Origin: CAJXVY01 sp965657575
GTDB lineage: Bacteria; Actinomycetota; Actinomycetes; Actinomycetales; Microbacteriaceae
Assembly (NCBI GenBank): GCA_965657575.1
Contig: CBFHOK010000005.1
Span: 1 to 64,000, forward strand
Length of the DNA: 64,000 nucleotides
Reading direction: 5' to 3'
In this document: piece by piece, positions 22,875-31,326 of the stretch
Position numbering within the stretch: the stretch's first letter is position 1
How the letters are laid out: every line of letters starts with the position of its first letter
Program-made: the position numbers and the translations under genes
The notes under the pieces: generated by a model
The model's input: only the letters and a program-made list of their open reading frames with translations
Database searches by the model: none
Told to the model about the DNA's origin: nothing

Positions 22875-24026
22875 GTGAGCCTAGCTTTTGCCGATTTATT
22901 GGGTCAGCCCGAGGCGGTTGATCAACTACAACACGCTTTGAAAGACAAAGACAGTGGTGTTCATCACGCATGGCTGTTTGTTGGCCCACCCGGTTCTGGC
23001 AGGTCAAATACCGCGAGGGCTTTTGCGCAGGCGTTGATCTGCAAGCTGGACGGTTGCGGTGAGTGTAAAGACTGTCAACTGACCACCACAGGAAACCACC
23101 CCGATCTGAGCATTCTCACCACCGACAAGGTTGTAATAACCATCGAAGAGGTTAGAAACCTGGTTGCATCCAGCTCGCTCGGTTCATCAACCGGCGGATA
23201 CCGAGTGATGCTGATTGAGGATGCCGATCGAATGGCAGAGCGAAGCTCAAATGTTTTGCTGAAAGCTTTGGAAGAACCCCCAGAGAAAACCATTTGGTTG
23301 TTATGCGCTCCGAGTGAAATGGACATGTTGCCAACTATTCGCTCAAGGGTGAGAAAACTCAATTTGACCGTCCCTTCGGTTCAAGAGGTTGCAAACCTGC
23401 TTGTTGAAAAAGAAGGAGTCGAGCCTGAACTTGCATTGAATGCTGCAAGGGAGTCTCAATCTCACATTGGTATGGCAAGAAGATTGGCTAACAGTTTCGA
23501 TGCGCGAGCTCGCCGGTCTGAAAGCCTTGAAATAGCTTTGGGCATAAGCGACCTAGGAAAGGCAATGTTTGCCGCCGAGCGTTGGCTGGAGCTTGCCAAA
23601 AAAGACGGTGAGTCACTTGCCGCTGAAGAAGCACAGCAAGAGAAGAACGCTTTGTTGGCATCGCTTGGGCTGAAACCTGATGACAAAGTCCCCACTCAGC
23701 TTCGATCAGAGCTGAAAAGCCTGACAGAGAATCAGAAGCGAAAAGAAACTCGAGCTGTTCGTGATGGGCTTGATCGAATTTTGCTAGACCTTGCGAGTTT
23801 GTATAGGGACATATCGAGAGTTCAGTTGCAGGCGTCAGGGGAGCTGATAAACGAGAGCCTGCGTGATGCAATTGAATTGCGGGCAAGGGCCAGCAGCAAG
23901 CAGCAAACACTGAAGGTGTTGGATGAGATCAAGTTTGCCCGCAAAAGAATTGAGAAAAATGTTAGAGATCTACTAGTTCTTGAGGCTTTGGCGACCTCAA
24001 TGATTTTCAGGGGCTGGGGAAATTGA
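22875..24026 (+). CDS. holB: DNA polymerase III subunit delta'
   Basis: Clamp-loader subunit partnering DnaX and HolA. 383 residues. AAA+ fold with a degenerate Walker A GPPGSGRSNTA (Arg instead of Lys), as expected for a delta' subunit that does not hydrolyse ATP, and a zinc module CKLDGCGECKDC. SRVRKL carries the SRC/SRV sensor region. GTG start 4 nt after tmk with GATAGATAG upstream. The last 4 nt overlap the next gene (TTGA). The tmk-holB pair downstream of topA is the standard actinobacterial order. Confidence 0.95.
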   Translation: MSLAFADLLGQPEAVDQLQHALKDKDSGVHHAWLFVGPPGSGRSNTARAFAQALICKLDGCGECKDCQLTTTGNHPDLSILTTDKVVITIEEVRNLVASSSLGSSTGGYRVMLIEDADRMAERSSNVLLKALEEPPEKTIWLLCAPSEMDMLPTIRSRVRKLNLTVPSVQEVANLLVEKEGVEPELALNAARESQSHIGMARRLANSFDARARRSESLEIALGISDLGKAMFAAERWLELAKKDGESLAAEEAQQEKNALLASLGLKPDDKVPTQLRSELKSLTENQKRKETRAVRDGLDRILLDLASLYRDISRVQLQASGELINESLRDAIELRARASSKQQTLKVLDEIKFARKRIEKNVRDLLVLEALATSMIFRGWGN

Positions 24027-25462
24027 GAAGGCTTCTGCTTCTTGCCCCACTAATCCTGACAGCTTGCGGACCAGTTGAAATCGAAACTACCGCACCCCAA
24101 CCAACTCAGGTCGACTATTTCGAGCAGCAGGTTCAGTGGGAGGAGTGTGGGGATTATCAGTGTGCAGAGATCTTCGCACCACTTGATTGGGATTTTCCAG
24201 AATTCGAATCAATCACGCTTTCTTTGTTGAAACTTGACAACCCAAACACTGAAGAGACGGTTTTTCTGAATCCTGGTGGACCTGGGGTTAGTGCAAATCA
24301 GTGGATGCGTGATAGCGGTGCTGGCATTGCCACCGAAACGGTTGTCCAAAATTTTGATCTTGTGACTTTTGACCCAAGAGGAGTTGGCGAGTCAACTGCA
24401 GTAAGTTGCCCAGATGACCAATTGAAAGACGAATTGCTATACGGCCAGGCTGAATCCACCGAGCAGTCAAAGCAGTTGATTGCCCAATACATTGAAAACT
24501 GCCAGCAGAACAGCGGCGCGATTCTGGAGTATGTGGGAACAAGAAATGCGGCAAGAGATCTTGATTTGATTCGAATGCTGCTAGGGCTGGATAGGTTGAA
24601 TTTCATTGGCTATTCATACGGCACCGAGCTTGCCGCCACCTACCTCGCACTTTTCCCAGAGCGAGTTGGAAGATTCGTTTTGGATGGGGCGGTGGACCCA
24701 ACAATTGATTCCAGACAGGCAAACATCAATCAGTTGCTTGGATTTGACGCAGCCTTTGAAAACTATCTTCTCGGTTGCCTTGAAAACCAGTGTCCGCTGG
24801 GCGAGGACCTTGAGTCAGCTAAAGCCAAAGTCAGAACTTTGATTGATGATGTTGTCGAGAGTCCTGTGACTGTTGGCTCTAGAGAGCTTACGAGTTCTGG
24901 ATTGGTGACTGGCATCATTGCCGCTTTGTATCAAGAGGCCGCTTGGTCAATCCTCACTGATGCTTTTGCGGATCTTTTAGAGGGCGATGGCAACAGAATG
25001 CTGTTTTTAGCCGATTTTTATAACGAGAGACAAAATGACGGCTCTTACCGAGGCAATCTGATTGATGCAAACATCGCAATCAACTGTGCTGATGACCGAC
25101 TTAGCTCTGACCCAGGTGAAGTATCAGAACTGAATGAGCAACTCATTGGGCTGAGTGAGATTTTTGGAGAGTCTTGGCAGGACGGTCATTTGATGTGTGA
25201 GTCCTGGCCGGGTGCACCACCGGAGGAGAAATTGAATTTTAGGGTTCGCACGGATTCTTCACCACTAGTCATTGGCACAACTGGCGACCCTGCAACTCCG
25301 TATGCACAAGCTGAGAGTCTCAGTGAACTATTGGACGGAGCGGTTTTGCTTACATTCGAAGGCGAGGGTCACACCATTTTTGGCCAGGGGATTAGTTGCA
25401 TCGATGACCAGGTCGATCAGTATTTACTGAATGGAATTGTCCCCCAAAAATTGATTTGTTAA
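24023..25462 (+). CDS. Secreted lipoprotein alpha/beta-hydrolase peptidase (tripeptidyl aminopeptidase type)
   Basis: A 479-residue exported hydrolase. Lipoprotein signal peptide with LTAC lipobox (acylated Cys15). The alpha/beta-hydrolase fold shows LNPGGPGVSA (oxyanion loop), GESTAVSCPD and the nucleophile Ser198 in GYSYGTELA; the C-terminal TAP-like domain has GDPATPYAQAESL and the His of GEGHTIFGQG. Members of this family remove tripeptides from the N-terminus of peptides outside the cell; activity here is inferred. TTG start overlaps holB by 4 nt. Genes of this kind next to holB are frequent in actinobacteria. Confidence 0.92.
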   Translation: MRRLLLLAPLILTACGPVEIETTAPQPTQVDYFEQQVQWEECGDYQCAEIFAPLDWDFPEFESITLSLLKLDNPNTEETVFLNPGGPGVSANQWMRDSGAGIATETVVQNFDLVTFDPRGVGESTAVSCPDDQLKDELLYGQAESTEQSKQLIAQYIENCQQNSGAILEYVGTRNAARDLDLIRMLLGLDRLNFIGYSYGTELAATYLALFPERVGRFVLDGAVDPTIDSRQANINQLLGFDAAFENYLLGCLENQCPLGEDLESAKAKVRTLIDDVVESPVTVGSRELTSSGLVTGIIAALYQEAAWSILTDAFADLLEGDGNRMLFLADFYNERQNDGSYRGNLIDANIAINCADDRLSSDPGEVSELNEQLIGLSEIFGESWQDGHLMCESWPGAPPEEKLNFRVRTDSSPLVIGTTGDPATPYAQAESLSELLDGAVLLTFEGEGHTIFGQGISCIDDQVDQYLLNGIVPQKLIC

Positions 25463-25540
25463 CCTTATGAACTTTTTTTGTTTGGGCAAAACAAGAAATT
25501 TTGTTCAAGTGTAAAGTTTCCTCAAGGCGAAAGCCCCAGT

Positions 25541-25560
25541 TGCCAACAACGGTGTTGGCA
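25541..25560 (+). promoter_or_regulatory. Perfect hairpin in the DUF485-actP leader
   Basis: TGCCAACA (25541-25548), loop ACGG, TGTTGGCA (25553-25560): an 8-bp perfect inverted repeat, 21 nt before the TTG start of the symporter operon. It could be an operator or an RNA hairpin; no T-run follows, so it is not a terminator. Confidence 0.5.
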
Positions 25561-25581
25561 CTTTAGAACAAAGGAGTTCTA

Positions 25582-25911
25582 TTGGAGACTAAAAACCAAG
25601 AGGAAGTCTGGATTAAATTTCAGAATTCCGAAGAGTTCGCAGCTCACCGCAAGCGATATCGTTCGTTTGCCTTCCCAATGGCATTGGGATTCCTTGTTTG
25701 GTATTTCTCATTCATTCTGTTGACAACCTTCGCTCGCGATTTTGTGTCAACTCCAGTGTTTGGAAACATCAACCTTGCCTTCATTCTGGCTATCTTGCAG
25801 TTTGTGACAACGTTCGTTATCGCATGGCTCTACGACCGTTACGCAACTAAGAATCTCGATGGACCAGCTAATGACCTGAAAGAGAAAATCGAGAAGGAGT
25901 TGCACGGATGA
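25582..25911 (+). CDS. DUF485 membrane protein
   Basis: A 109-residue protein with two membrane helices (about residues 30-52 and 64-86), the layout of DUF485 proteins such as YjcH that are encoded immediately upstream of the acetate permease ActP. Their function is unknown; a role as small partner of the symporter is presumed. Typical features are the FAFPMALGFLVWYFSF helix and TKNLDGPA tail region. TTG start with AAAGGAG 7 nt upstream. Overlaps actP by 4 nt (ATGA). Confidence 0.92.
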   Translation: METKNQEEVWIKFQNSEEFAAHRKRYRSFAFPMALGFLVWYFSFILLTTFARDFVSTPVFGNINLAFILAILQFVTTFVIAWLYDRYATKNLDGPANDLKEKIEKELHG

Positions 25912-27569
25912 CCGTAGATACCACTCTCTTGGCCTCAACTATGTTCGGGCTATTTATTGTCGTAACCCTTTACATGGTTTACCGTGCCAACCAGCAGAGC
26001 AAACAGTCTGGAGACTTTTTCAATGCTGGTGGGTCACTCAGTGGATTCCAAAACGGACTGGCAATTTCGGCTGACTATATGTCGGCTGCCAGCTTCTTGG
26101 GTATTGCTGGACTGATCTCGCTATTCGGTTTCGATGGATTCCTGTATTCAATTGGATTCCTAGTTGCCTGGTTGCTGGCTCTTTTGCTGGTGGCTGAGCC
26201 ACTTAGAAACTCTGGTCGATACACCATGGGTGACGTTGTCTCATTCCGAATGAGTCAGCGTCCGGTGAGAACTGCTGCAGCTACCTCAACCGTGATTGTT
26301 AGCGTTTTCTATCTGCTTGCGCAGATGGTAGGTGCTGGAGCACTGGTTGCATTGCTGCTTGGCTTTACAGACCCAGATGCCAAAAACTGGATCATCGTCG
26401 GTGTTGGTTTGCTGATGATTTTGTATGTGACAGTCGGCGGTATGCGCGGAACCAGTTACGTTCAGATCACCCAGGCGTTCCTGTTGATCTCAGGTGCTAC
26501 AGCGATGACCGTGATGGTTTTGTGGAACTTCAACTTTGACATCACTCAGCTTTTGGACAAGGCAGCTGAAATGAGCGGTCAAGGCATGGCGTTTTTGGAG
26601 CCGGGTGGAAGGTTTGGTCCTGACATCGCTGGAGATCCAATAGCGACTCTGATTGGAAAGATCGACCTGATTTCTCTTGCACTTGCACTTGTGCTGGGAA
26701 CCGCAGGTCTTCCACACATCTTGATTCGTTTCTACACCGTTCCAAGCTCCAAAGTTGCCCGCAAGAGTGTCAACTGGGCAATTGGAAACATTGGTGCTTT
26801 CTACCTGATGACGATTGCCTTGGGATTCGGTGCAGCTGCGCTGGTTCCGAGAGAAGTGTTAGGTATGGGGCTGAACGATGATGGATCGGTAGTGAACCGA
26901 AGCGGTAACGTCGCTGCTCCGCAGTTGGCACTCGAACTCGGTGGAGGTGAGGGAAGCCTTGGAGGAGCAATCATGCTTGCCTTTATTGGAGCCATCGCCT
27001 TCGCTGTTATCTTGGCAACCGTATCCGGGCTGACCCTCGCCAGCTCCACCTCATTTGCCCACGACCTGTATGCGAAGGTAATTCGTAAAGGTAAGGCAAC
27101 TGAGGCCGAAGAGGTTAGGGCTGCACGTGTTGCAGCACTGGTTATCGGATTGCTAGCAATTGTGCTGGCTATTTCTGCTCAGGGGTTGAACGTTGCCTTC
27201 TTGGTGGGATTGGCCTTTGCCATTGCTGCGAGTGGAAACCTGCCGGCTGTATTGCTGACCATGTTCTGGAAGAGGTTCAATACCAGAGGTGCTGTGTTTG
27301 CAATTTACGGTGGACTGGGAATGGCACTGTTCTTGCTGATGCTTTCTCCAAACTTCACGGGAGCTGGAAACAGCTTCATTCCGTTGGACACTGGAATTGA
27401 CATCAATATCTTCCCGCTGAGAAACCCAGGATTGATCTCAATCCCATTCGGCTTCTTCATGGGATGGTTGGGAACTGTTACCTCCAACGAGAACAACTCC
27501 GCATACTACGCGGAGCTTGAGGTGAGAAGCCTTACCGGTGCTGACATCGGCAAGCCTGTTTCACACTAA
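25908..27569 (+). CDS. actP: Cation/acetate symporter
   Basis: Sodium:solute symporter family protein, 553 residues with about 13 membrane helices; takes up acetate or other short carboxylates with a cation. Family features: FFNAGGSLSGFQNGLAISADYMSAASFLGI near the N-terminus (split here by wording: GGSLSGFQNG, ADYMSAASF), GRYTMGDV, GLPHILIRFYT, and SGLTLASSTSFAHDL. Pairing with acetyl-CoA synthetase (15.1-17.1 kb) fits acetate use, although a broader substrate range is possible. Ends before a strong terminator. Confidence 0.93.
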   Translation: MTVDTTLLASTMFGLFIVVTLYMVYRANQQSKQSGDFFNAGGSLSGFQNGLAISADYMSAASFLGIAGLISLFGFDGFLYSIGFLVAWLLALLLVAEPLRNSGRYTMGDVVSFRMSQRPVRTAAATSTVIVSVFYLLAQMVGAGALVALLLGFTDPDAKNWIIVGVGLLMILYVTVGGMRGTSYVQITQAFLLISGATAMTVMVLWNFNFDITQLLDKAAEMSGQGMAFLEPGGRFGPDIAGDPIATLIGKIDLISLALALVLGTAGLPHILIRFYTVPSSKVARKSVNWAIGNIGAFYLMTIALGFGAAALVPREVLGMGLNDDGSVVNRSGNVAAPQLALELGGGEGSLGGAIMLAFIGAIAFAVILATVSGLTLASSTSFAHDLYAKVIRKGKATEAEEVRAARVAALVIGLLAIVLAISAQGLNVAFLVGLAFAIAASGNLPAVLLTMFWKRFNTRGAVFAIYGGLGMALFLLMLSPNFTGAGNSFIPLDTGIDINIFPLRNPGLISIPFGFFMGWLGTVTSNENNSAYYAELEVRSLTGADIGKPVSH

Positions 27570-27575
27570 ATAGAC

Positions 27576-27622
27576 AAATAACTAACCCCCGCAAGTTTTG
27601 TTTGCGGGGGTTAGTTATTTTC
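27576..27622 (+). terminator. Strong terminator after actP
   Basis: A perfect 19-bp stem (27576-27594 with 27602-27620) including five G-C pairs in a row, loop GTTTTGT, and T-rich end. Begins 6 nt after the actP stop. Confidence 0.95.
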
Positions 27623-27895
27623 ATTTGAAAAAGCACTTGCGTGAATTCGCTGGACTATGGCAGACTTGGACAGTTCCAAAGAAGGGCTATCGCCCCCACT
27701 GCAGACATTGTGAACAGGAAACTGGTCCGGTCGCAGACAGAACCACAACTAAATCTTCCATTGTTGATGACCGCTGTTTTGAGAAAGACGCAACAATCAG
27801 CAATTGGAGTTGAGGCCTGAGAAGGCTTTGACAACTGAACAGCGTAAGTAGAAGTGCAGAGCAAATAGCTCTGACTGACAAGAGAGCGAGAAGCT
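27623..27895 (+). promoter_or_regulatory. Leader/promoter region of the S10 ribosomal operon
   Basis: 273 nt without a supportable gene. A perfect -35 hexamer TTGACA occurs at 27828-27833; the best -10 candidates (TAGAAG at 27849-27854, or TAAGTA at 27845-27850) are poor in sequence or spacing. A GAGAGCGAGAAG stretch precedes the rpsJ ATG. An L4-binding S10 leader hairpin of the gamma-proteobacterial type was not recognised. Confidence 0.5.
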
Positions 27896-28204
27896 ATGGC
27901 GGCGAACAAGATTCGCATCCGGTTGAAAAGTTATGACCACCAGGTCATCGACTCATCAGCCAGCAAAATCGTCGACACGGTAACCCGTGCGGGAGCAAGT
28001 GTGGTCGGACCAGTTCCGCTACCCACAGAAAAGAACGTGGTTTGCGTTATCCGCAGCCCGCACAAATACAAAGACAGCCGTGAGCACTTCGAAATGCGCA
28101 CACACAAACGTCTAATTGACATCGTCGACCCAACCCCAAAGGCTGTGGATTCGTTGATGCGTCTTGACTTGCCCGCTGATGTCAACATCGAGATCAAGCT
28201 CTAA
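27896..28204 (+). CDS. rpsJ: 30S ribosomal protein S10
   Basis: 102 residues, family-typical length. S10 is a component of the 30S head and also the NusE partner of NusB in transcription antitermination. Recognised from IRIRLKSYDHQVID at the N-terminus, VGPVPLPTEKNVVCVIRSPH and the C-terminal DLPADVNIEIKL. First gene of the S10 operon, with an AGAGAGCGAGAAG purine stretch before the ATG. rplC follows after 8 nt. Confidence 0.99.
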   Translation: MAANKIRIRLKSYDHQVIDSSASKIVDTVTRAGASVVGPVPLPTEKNVVCVIRSPHKYKDSREHFEMRTHKRLIDIVDPTPKAVDSLMRLDLPADVNIEIKL

Positions 28205-28212
28205 GGATTCAC

Positions 28213-28866
28213 ATGGCTACCAAAACTAAGAACGTAAAGGGCCTGCTGGGCAAAAAGCTCGGCATGACACAAGCCTGGGATGAAAACAACAAGATTGTTC
28301 CAATCACTGTTGTTGAGGCCGGCAGCAATGTCATAAGCCAAATCAAAACCGCTGAGACCGATGGCTACGCAGCTATCCAGGTCGCCTACGGGGCAATCGA
28401 CCCTCGCAAGGTTGACCAACCAACCAGCGGTCACTTTTCAAAGGCGGGCATCAACCCTCGCCGTCACCTAGCTGAGATCCGAACCGACGATGCTCACGAG
28501 TATGAGGTCGGTCAGGAACTGGGTGTTGAGATCTTCGAGGTCGGCATGAAGCTTGACGTCGTCGGTACCAGCAAGGGTAAAGGTTTTGCCGGTCACATGA
28601 AGCGCCACGGCTTTAGTGGTGTTGGCGCCTCACACGGTGCTCACAAAAACCACCGTCGCCCAGGTTCAATTGGAGCCAGCGCCACCCCATCACGTGTTTT
28701 CAAGGGAACCCGTATGGCTGGACGCATGGGACACGACCGCGTAACAACTTTGAATCTAACCCTTCACGCAGTTGATGCTGAGAAGGGTCTGTTGCTGATC
28801 AAGGGAGCTGTCCCAGGCCCTAAGGGTCAGTTGGTGTTCGTTCGTAACGCAGTGAAGGGGGCCTAG
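28213..28866 (+). CDS. rplC: 50S ribosomal protein L3
   Basis: 217 residues, normal length. L3 reaches toward the peptidyl-transferase centre and helps start 50S assembly. Diagnostic are GLLGKKLGMTQAW at the N-terminus and the long extension HGFSGVGASHGAH...RPGSIGASATPSRVFKGTRMAGRMG. The L3 Gln targeted by PrmB in proteobacteria is not present at the corresponding place (Ala-Ser instead). Followed by rplD after 2 nt. Confidence 0.99.
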   Translation: MATKTKNVKGLLGKKLGMTQAWDENNKIVPITVVEAGSNVISQIKTAETDGYAAIQVAYGAIDPRKVDQPTSGHFSKAGINPRRHLAEIRTDDAHEYEVGQELGVEIFEVGMKLDVVGTSKGKGFAGHMKRHGFSGVGASHGAHKNHRRPGSIGASATPSRVFKGTRMAGRMGHDRVTTLNLTLHAVDAEKGLLLIKGAVPGPKGQLVFVRNAVKGA

Positions 28867-28868
28867 AG

Positions 28869-29507
28869 ATGACTTCTGTAGACCTAGTAGACGCAAGCGG
28901 TAAAAAAGCCGGAACAGTTGATCTTCCAGAGGCTATTTTTGATGCCCAGACCAACGTTCCTCTGATTCACCAGGTAGTTGTTGCCCAGCAGGCTGCAGCT
29001 CGCCAGGGAACTCACTCGACACTTCGTCGTGGAGAGGTTTCAGGTTCTGGCCGCAAGCCTTTCAAGCAGAAGGGAACCGGACGTGCTCGTCAGGGTTCAA
29101 TTCGTGCTCCGCAGATGACCGGTGGTGGAATTGTCCACGGACCAAAGCCAAGAGACTACTCACAGCGCACCAACAAGAAAATGATTGCTGCTGCACTGCG
29201 TGGAGCTCTAAGCGACCGTGCTCGTGCAGGCAGAATCCACGTGGTTAAAGAATTCGGAATCAATGACAAGCCATCTACCAAGCAGGCGAGCGCGATTATT
29301 TCGCAGCTGGTTAGCGGACGTAAGGTTTTGGTTGTTATCGATCGCGATGACGAGATGAGCTTTTTGTCATTGCGTAATCTAAAGAACTTGCACGTGTTGC
29401 CAGCTGATCAGCTGAACGCCTATGACGTGCTAGCAAGCGATGACTTGATTTTCACTGCCGCCGCACTGGAGGCATTCGTTACAGCCAAAAGTGAGGTGAA
29501 GGCATGA
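28869..29507 (+). CDS. rplD: 50S ribosomal protein L4
   Basis: 212 residues. L4 lines the exit tunnel and in some bacteria represses its own operon; no such leader target was identified here. The tunnel loop is RRGEVSGSGRKPFKQKGTGR followed by ARQGSIRAPQ, and GGGIVHGPKPRDYS is conserved. ATG start with GGGGGCCTAGAG upstream. The stop overlaps the rplW ATG (ATGA). Confidence 0.99.
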   Translation: MTSVDLVDASGKKAGTVDLPEAIFDAQTNVPLIHQVVVAQQAAARQGTHSTLRRGEVSGSGRKPFKQKGTGRARQGSIRAPQMTGGGIVHGPKPRDYSQRTNKKMIAAALRGALSDRARAGRIHVVKEFGINDKPSTKQASAIISQLVSGRKVLVVIDRDDEMSFLSLRNLKNLHVLPADQLNAYDVLASDDLIFTAAALEAFVTAKSEVKA

Positions 29508-29794
29508 GCTACGGCAAGGACCTAAGAGACGTAATCATCAAGCCAGTAATTAGCGAAAAAAGCTATAGCTTGATTGATGAGGGCAAATACACCTTCGAGG
29601 TGCAGCCCACGGCAAACAAAACTGAGATCAAGCAGGCCATCGAGTTTGTTTTTGATGTGAAGGTTGCCTCAATCAACACCCTCAACCGCAGCGGCAAAAC
29701 TCGCCGCACTCGCTTCGGAATGGGAAAGCGCAAGGACACCAAGCGTGCCATTGTCTCCCTGAAGAGCGGGTCAATCGACATCTTTAGCCAGTAG
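29504..29794 (+). CDS. rplW: 50S ribosomal protein L23
   Basis: 96 residues, normal. L23 sits at the tunnel exit and binds trigger factor and SRP. Motifs: DVIIKPVISEKSY, TFEVQPTANKTEIKQAIE and the loop RSGKTRRTRFGMGKRKDTKR. Translationally coupled to rplD by a 4-nt overlap; rplB starts 11 nt after its stop with GGGAG upstream. Confidence 0.99.
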   Translation: MSYGKDLRDVIIKPVISEKSYSLIDEGKYTFEVQPTANKTEIKQAIEFVFDVKVASINTLNRSGKTRRTRFGMGKRKDTKRAIVSLKSGSIDIFSQ

Positions 29795-29805
29795 GGAGAA
29801 AACAG

Positions 29806-30642
29806 ATGGCTATTCGCAAGCACAATCCGACCACCCCTGGTCGCCGTGGCATGAGCGTTTCAACCTTTGATGAGGTAACCCGCTCAACACCTGAGAAGTC
29901 TTTGCTTCGTCCACTTCCTAAAACTGGTGGACGTAACTCAGCTGGTCGCATCACTACCCGTCACATCGGTGGTGGACACAAGCGTCAGTACCGAGTAATT
30001 GATTTCCGTCGTCATGACAAAGATGGCATCCCAGCAAAGGTTGCCCACATTGAATACGACCCAAACCGCACAGCTCGTATTGCACTTCTGCACTACGCAG
30101 ATGGCGAGAAGCGTTACATCATTGCCCCAAACAACCTCGGTCAGGGTGACCCAATCGAGCAGGGCCCATCAGCAGATATCAAGCCAGGTAACAACCTGCC
30201 TTTGAAGAACATCCCTGTTGGAACCGTTTTGCACGCAATTGAGCTAAAGCCAGGTGGCGGAGCCAAGTTGGGCCGCAGTGCCGGTGCTTCGATCCGTCTG
30301 GTTGCCAAGGATGGCCCCAATGCACAGCTGAGGCTTCCAAGTGGTGAGATTCGTAATGTTGATGCTCGTTGCCGCGCAACCGTAGGTGAGGTTGGAAACG
30401 CCGAGCAGTCAAACATCAACTGGGGTAAGGCTGGACGTAAGCGCTGGAAGGGCGTTCGCCCAACAGTTCGCGGTGTTGCCATGAACCCAGTAGATCACCC
30501 ACACGGTGGTGGTGAGGGACGTACCAGCGGTGGTCGTAACCCGGTATCACCTTGGGGTCAAAAAGAAGGTCGTACTCGTAAGCGCAAGCTTGCAAGTGAT
30601 AAGCAAATTGTCCGTCGTCGCACCGCTAATAAGAAGCGTTAG
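29806..30642 (+). CDS. rplB: 50S ribosomal protein L2
   Basis: 278 residues. L2 is needed for subunit association, tRNA binding and peptidyl transfer. Conserved: GGRNSAGRITTRHIGGGHKR, the IEYDPNRTARIALLHYADGEKRYI strand region, and the C-terminal RGVAMNPVDHPHGGGEG with the essential His, then SPWG. Preceded by TAGGGAGAA. rpsS follows after 13 nt. Confidence 0.99.
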   Translation: MAIRKHNPTTPGRRGMSVSTFDEVTRSTPEKSLLRPLPKTGGRNSAGRITTRHIGGGHKRQYRVIDFRRHDKDGIPAKVAHIEYDPNRTARIALLHYADGEKRYIIAPNNLGQGDPIEQGPSADIKPGNNLPLKNIPVGTVLHAIELKPGGGAKLGRSAGASIRLVAKDGPNAQLRLPSGEIRNVDARCRATVGEVGNAEQSNINWGKAGRKRWKGVRPTVRGVAMNPVDHPHGGGEGRTSGGRNPVSPWGQKEGRTRKRKLASDKQIVRRRTANKKR

Positions 30643-30655
30643 TAGGAGAAGCTAA

Positions 30656-30937
30656 ATGCCAAGAAGTTTGAAAAAGGGCCCATTTGTGGATGAGCACCTA
30701 ATGCAGAAGGTGCGCACTCAGAACGAGGCCAACACCAAAAATGTGATCAAGACCTGGTCACGTCGCTCAATGATTGTTCCAGCCATGCTGGGTCACACCA
30801 TTGCTGTGCACGATGGTCGCAAGCACATTCCAGTATTCGTAACCGAAACCATGGTTGGACACAAGTTGGGCGAGTTCGCTCCAACCAAGACCTTCCGCGG
30901 TCACGTGAAAGATGACAAGAAGGGACGCCGGGGCTAA
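30656..30937 (+). CDS. rpsS: 30S ribosomal protein S19
   Basis: 93 residues. S19 forms a complex with S13 in the 30S head near the A-site tRNA. PRSLKKGPFVDEHLM, TWSRRSMIVPAMLGHTIAVH and GEFAPTKTFRGH are diagnostic. GTAGGAGAAG precedes the ATG. The stop codon TAA shares its last base with the rplV ATG. Confidence 0.99.
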   Translation: MPRSLKKGPFVDEHLMQKVRTQNEANTKNVIKTWSRRSMIVPAMLGHTIAVHDGRKHIPVFVTETMVGHKLGEFAPTKTFRGHVKDDKKGRRG

Positions 30938-31326
30938 TGGAAGCTGTAGCGAAGATTAAACACATCAGGGTCACCCCGATGAAAGCCCGCAGGGTTGTCA
31001 ACCTTATTCGTGGCAAGCAGGCAAGTGAAGCGATGGCAATTTTGAAGTTCGCCCCGCAGAGTGCCAGCGAGCCAGTGTTCAAATTGGTGCAGGCAGCAGT
31101 TGCTAACGCCAAGCACAAGGCGGAGAACGAAAACCAGTTTGTGGACGAGGATGACCTGATCATCAGCGAGGCATACGTTGACGAGGGTGTAACCCTGAAG
31201 CGTTTCCGCCCTCGTGCTCAGGGAAGAGCGTTCCGCATCAACAAGCGCACCAGCCACATCACCATCAAGGTTGCAACACCTGATGAGATCGCGGCTAAGC
31301 GAGGCCAGAAGGCGAGGAGTAACTAA
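30937..31326 (+). CDS. rplV: 50S ribosomal protein L22
   Basis: 129 residues. L22 extends a beta-hairpin into the exit tunnel; the hairpin is AYVDEGVTLKRFRPRAQGRA here, the site of macrolide-resistance changes in other bacteria and apparently wild type. N-terminal RVTPMKARRVVNLIRG is diagnostic. Overlaps both neighbours by one nucleotide (TAATG). Confidence 0.99.
   Translation: MEAVAKIKHIRVTPMKARRVVNLIRGKQASEAMAILKFAPQSASEPVFKLVQAAVANAKHKAENENQFVDEDDLIISEAYVDEGVTLKRFRPRAQGRAFRINKRTSHITIKVATPDEIAAKRGQKARSN

Noticed and set aside
25478..25723. 81-codon plus-strand frame upstream of and overlapping the DUF485 gene
   Set aside because: Runs through the leader hairpin and out of frame through a recognised gene; composition is not protein-like.
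27655..27918. 87-codon minus-strand frame upstream of rpsJ
   Set aside because: Overlaps the rpsJ start and the presumed S10 promoter; Ser/Leu/Cys-rich composition without domains or a ribosome site.
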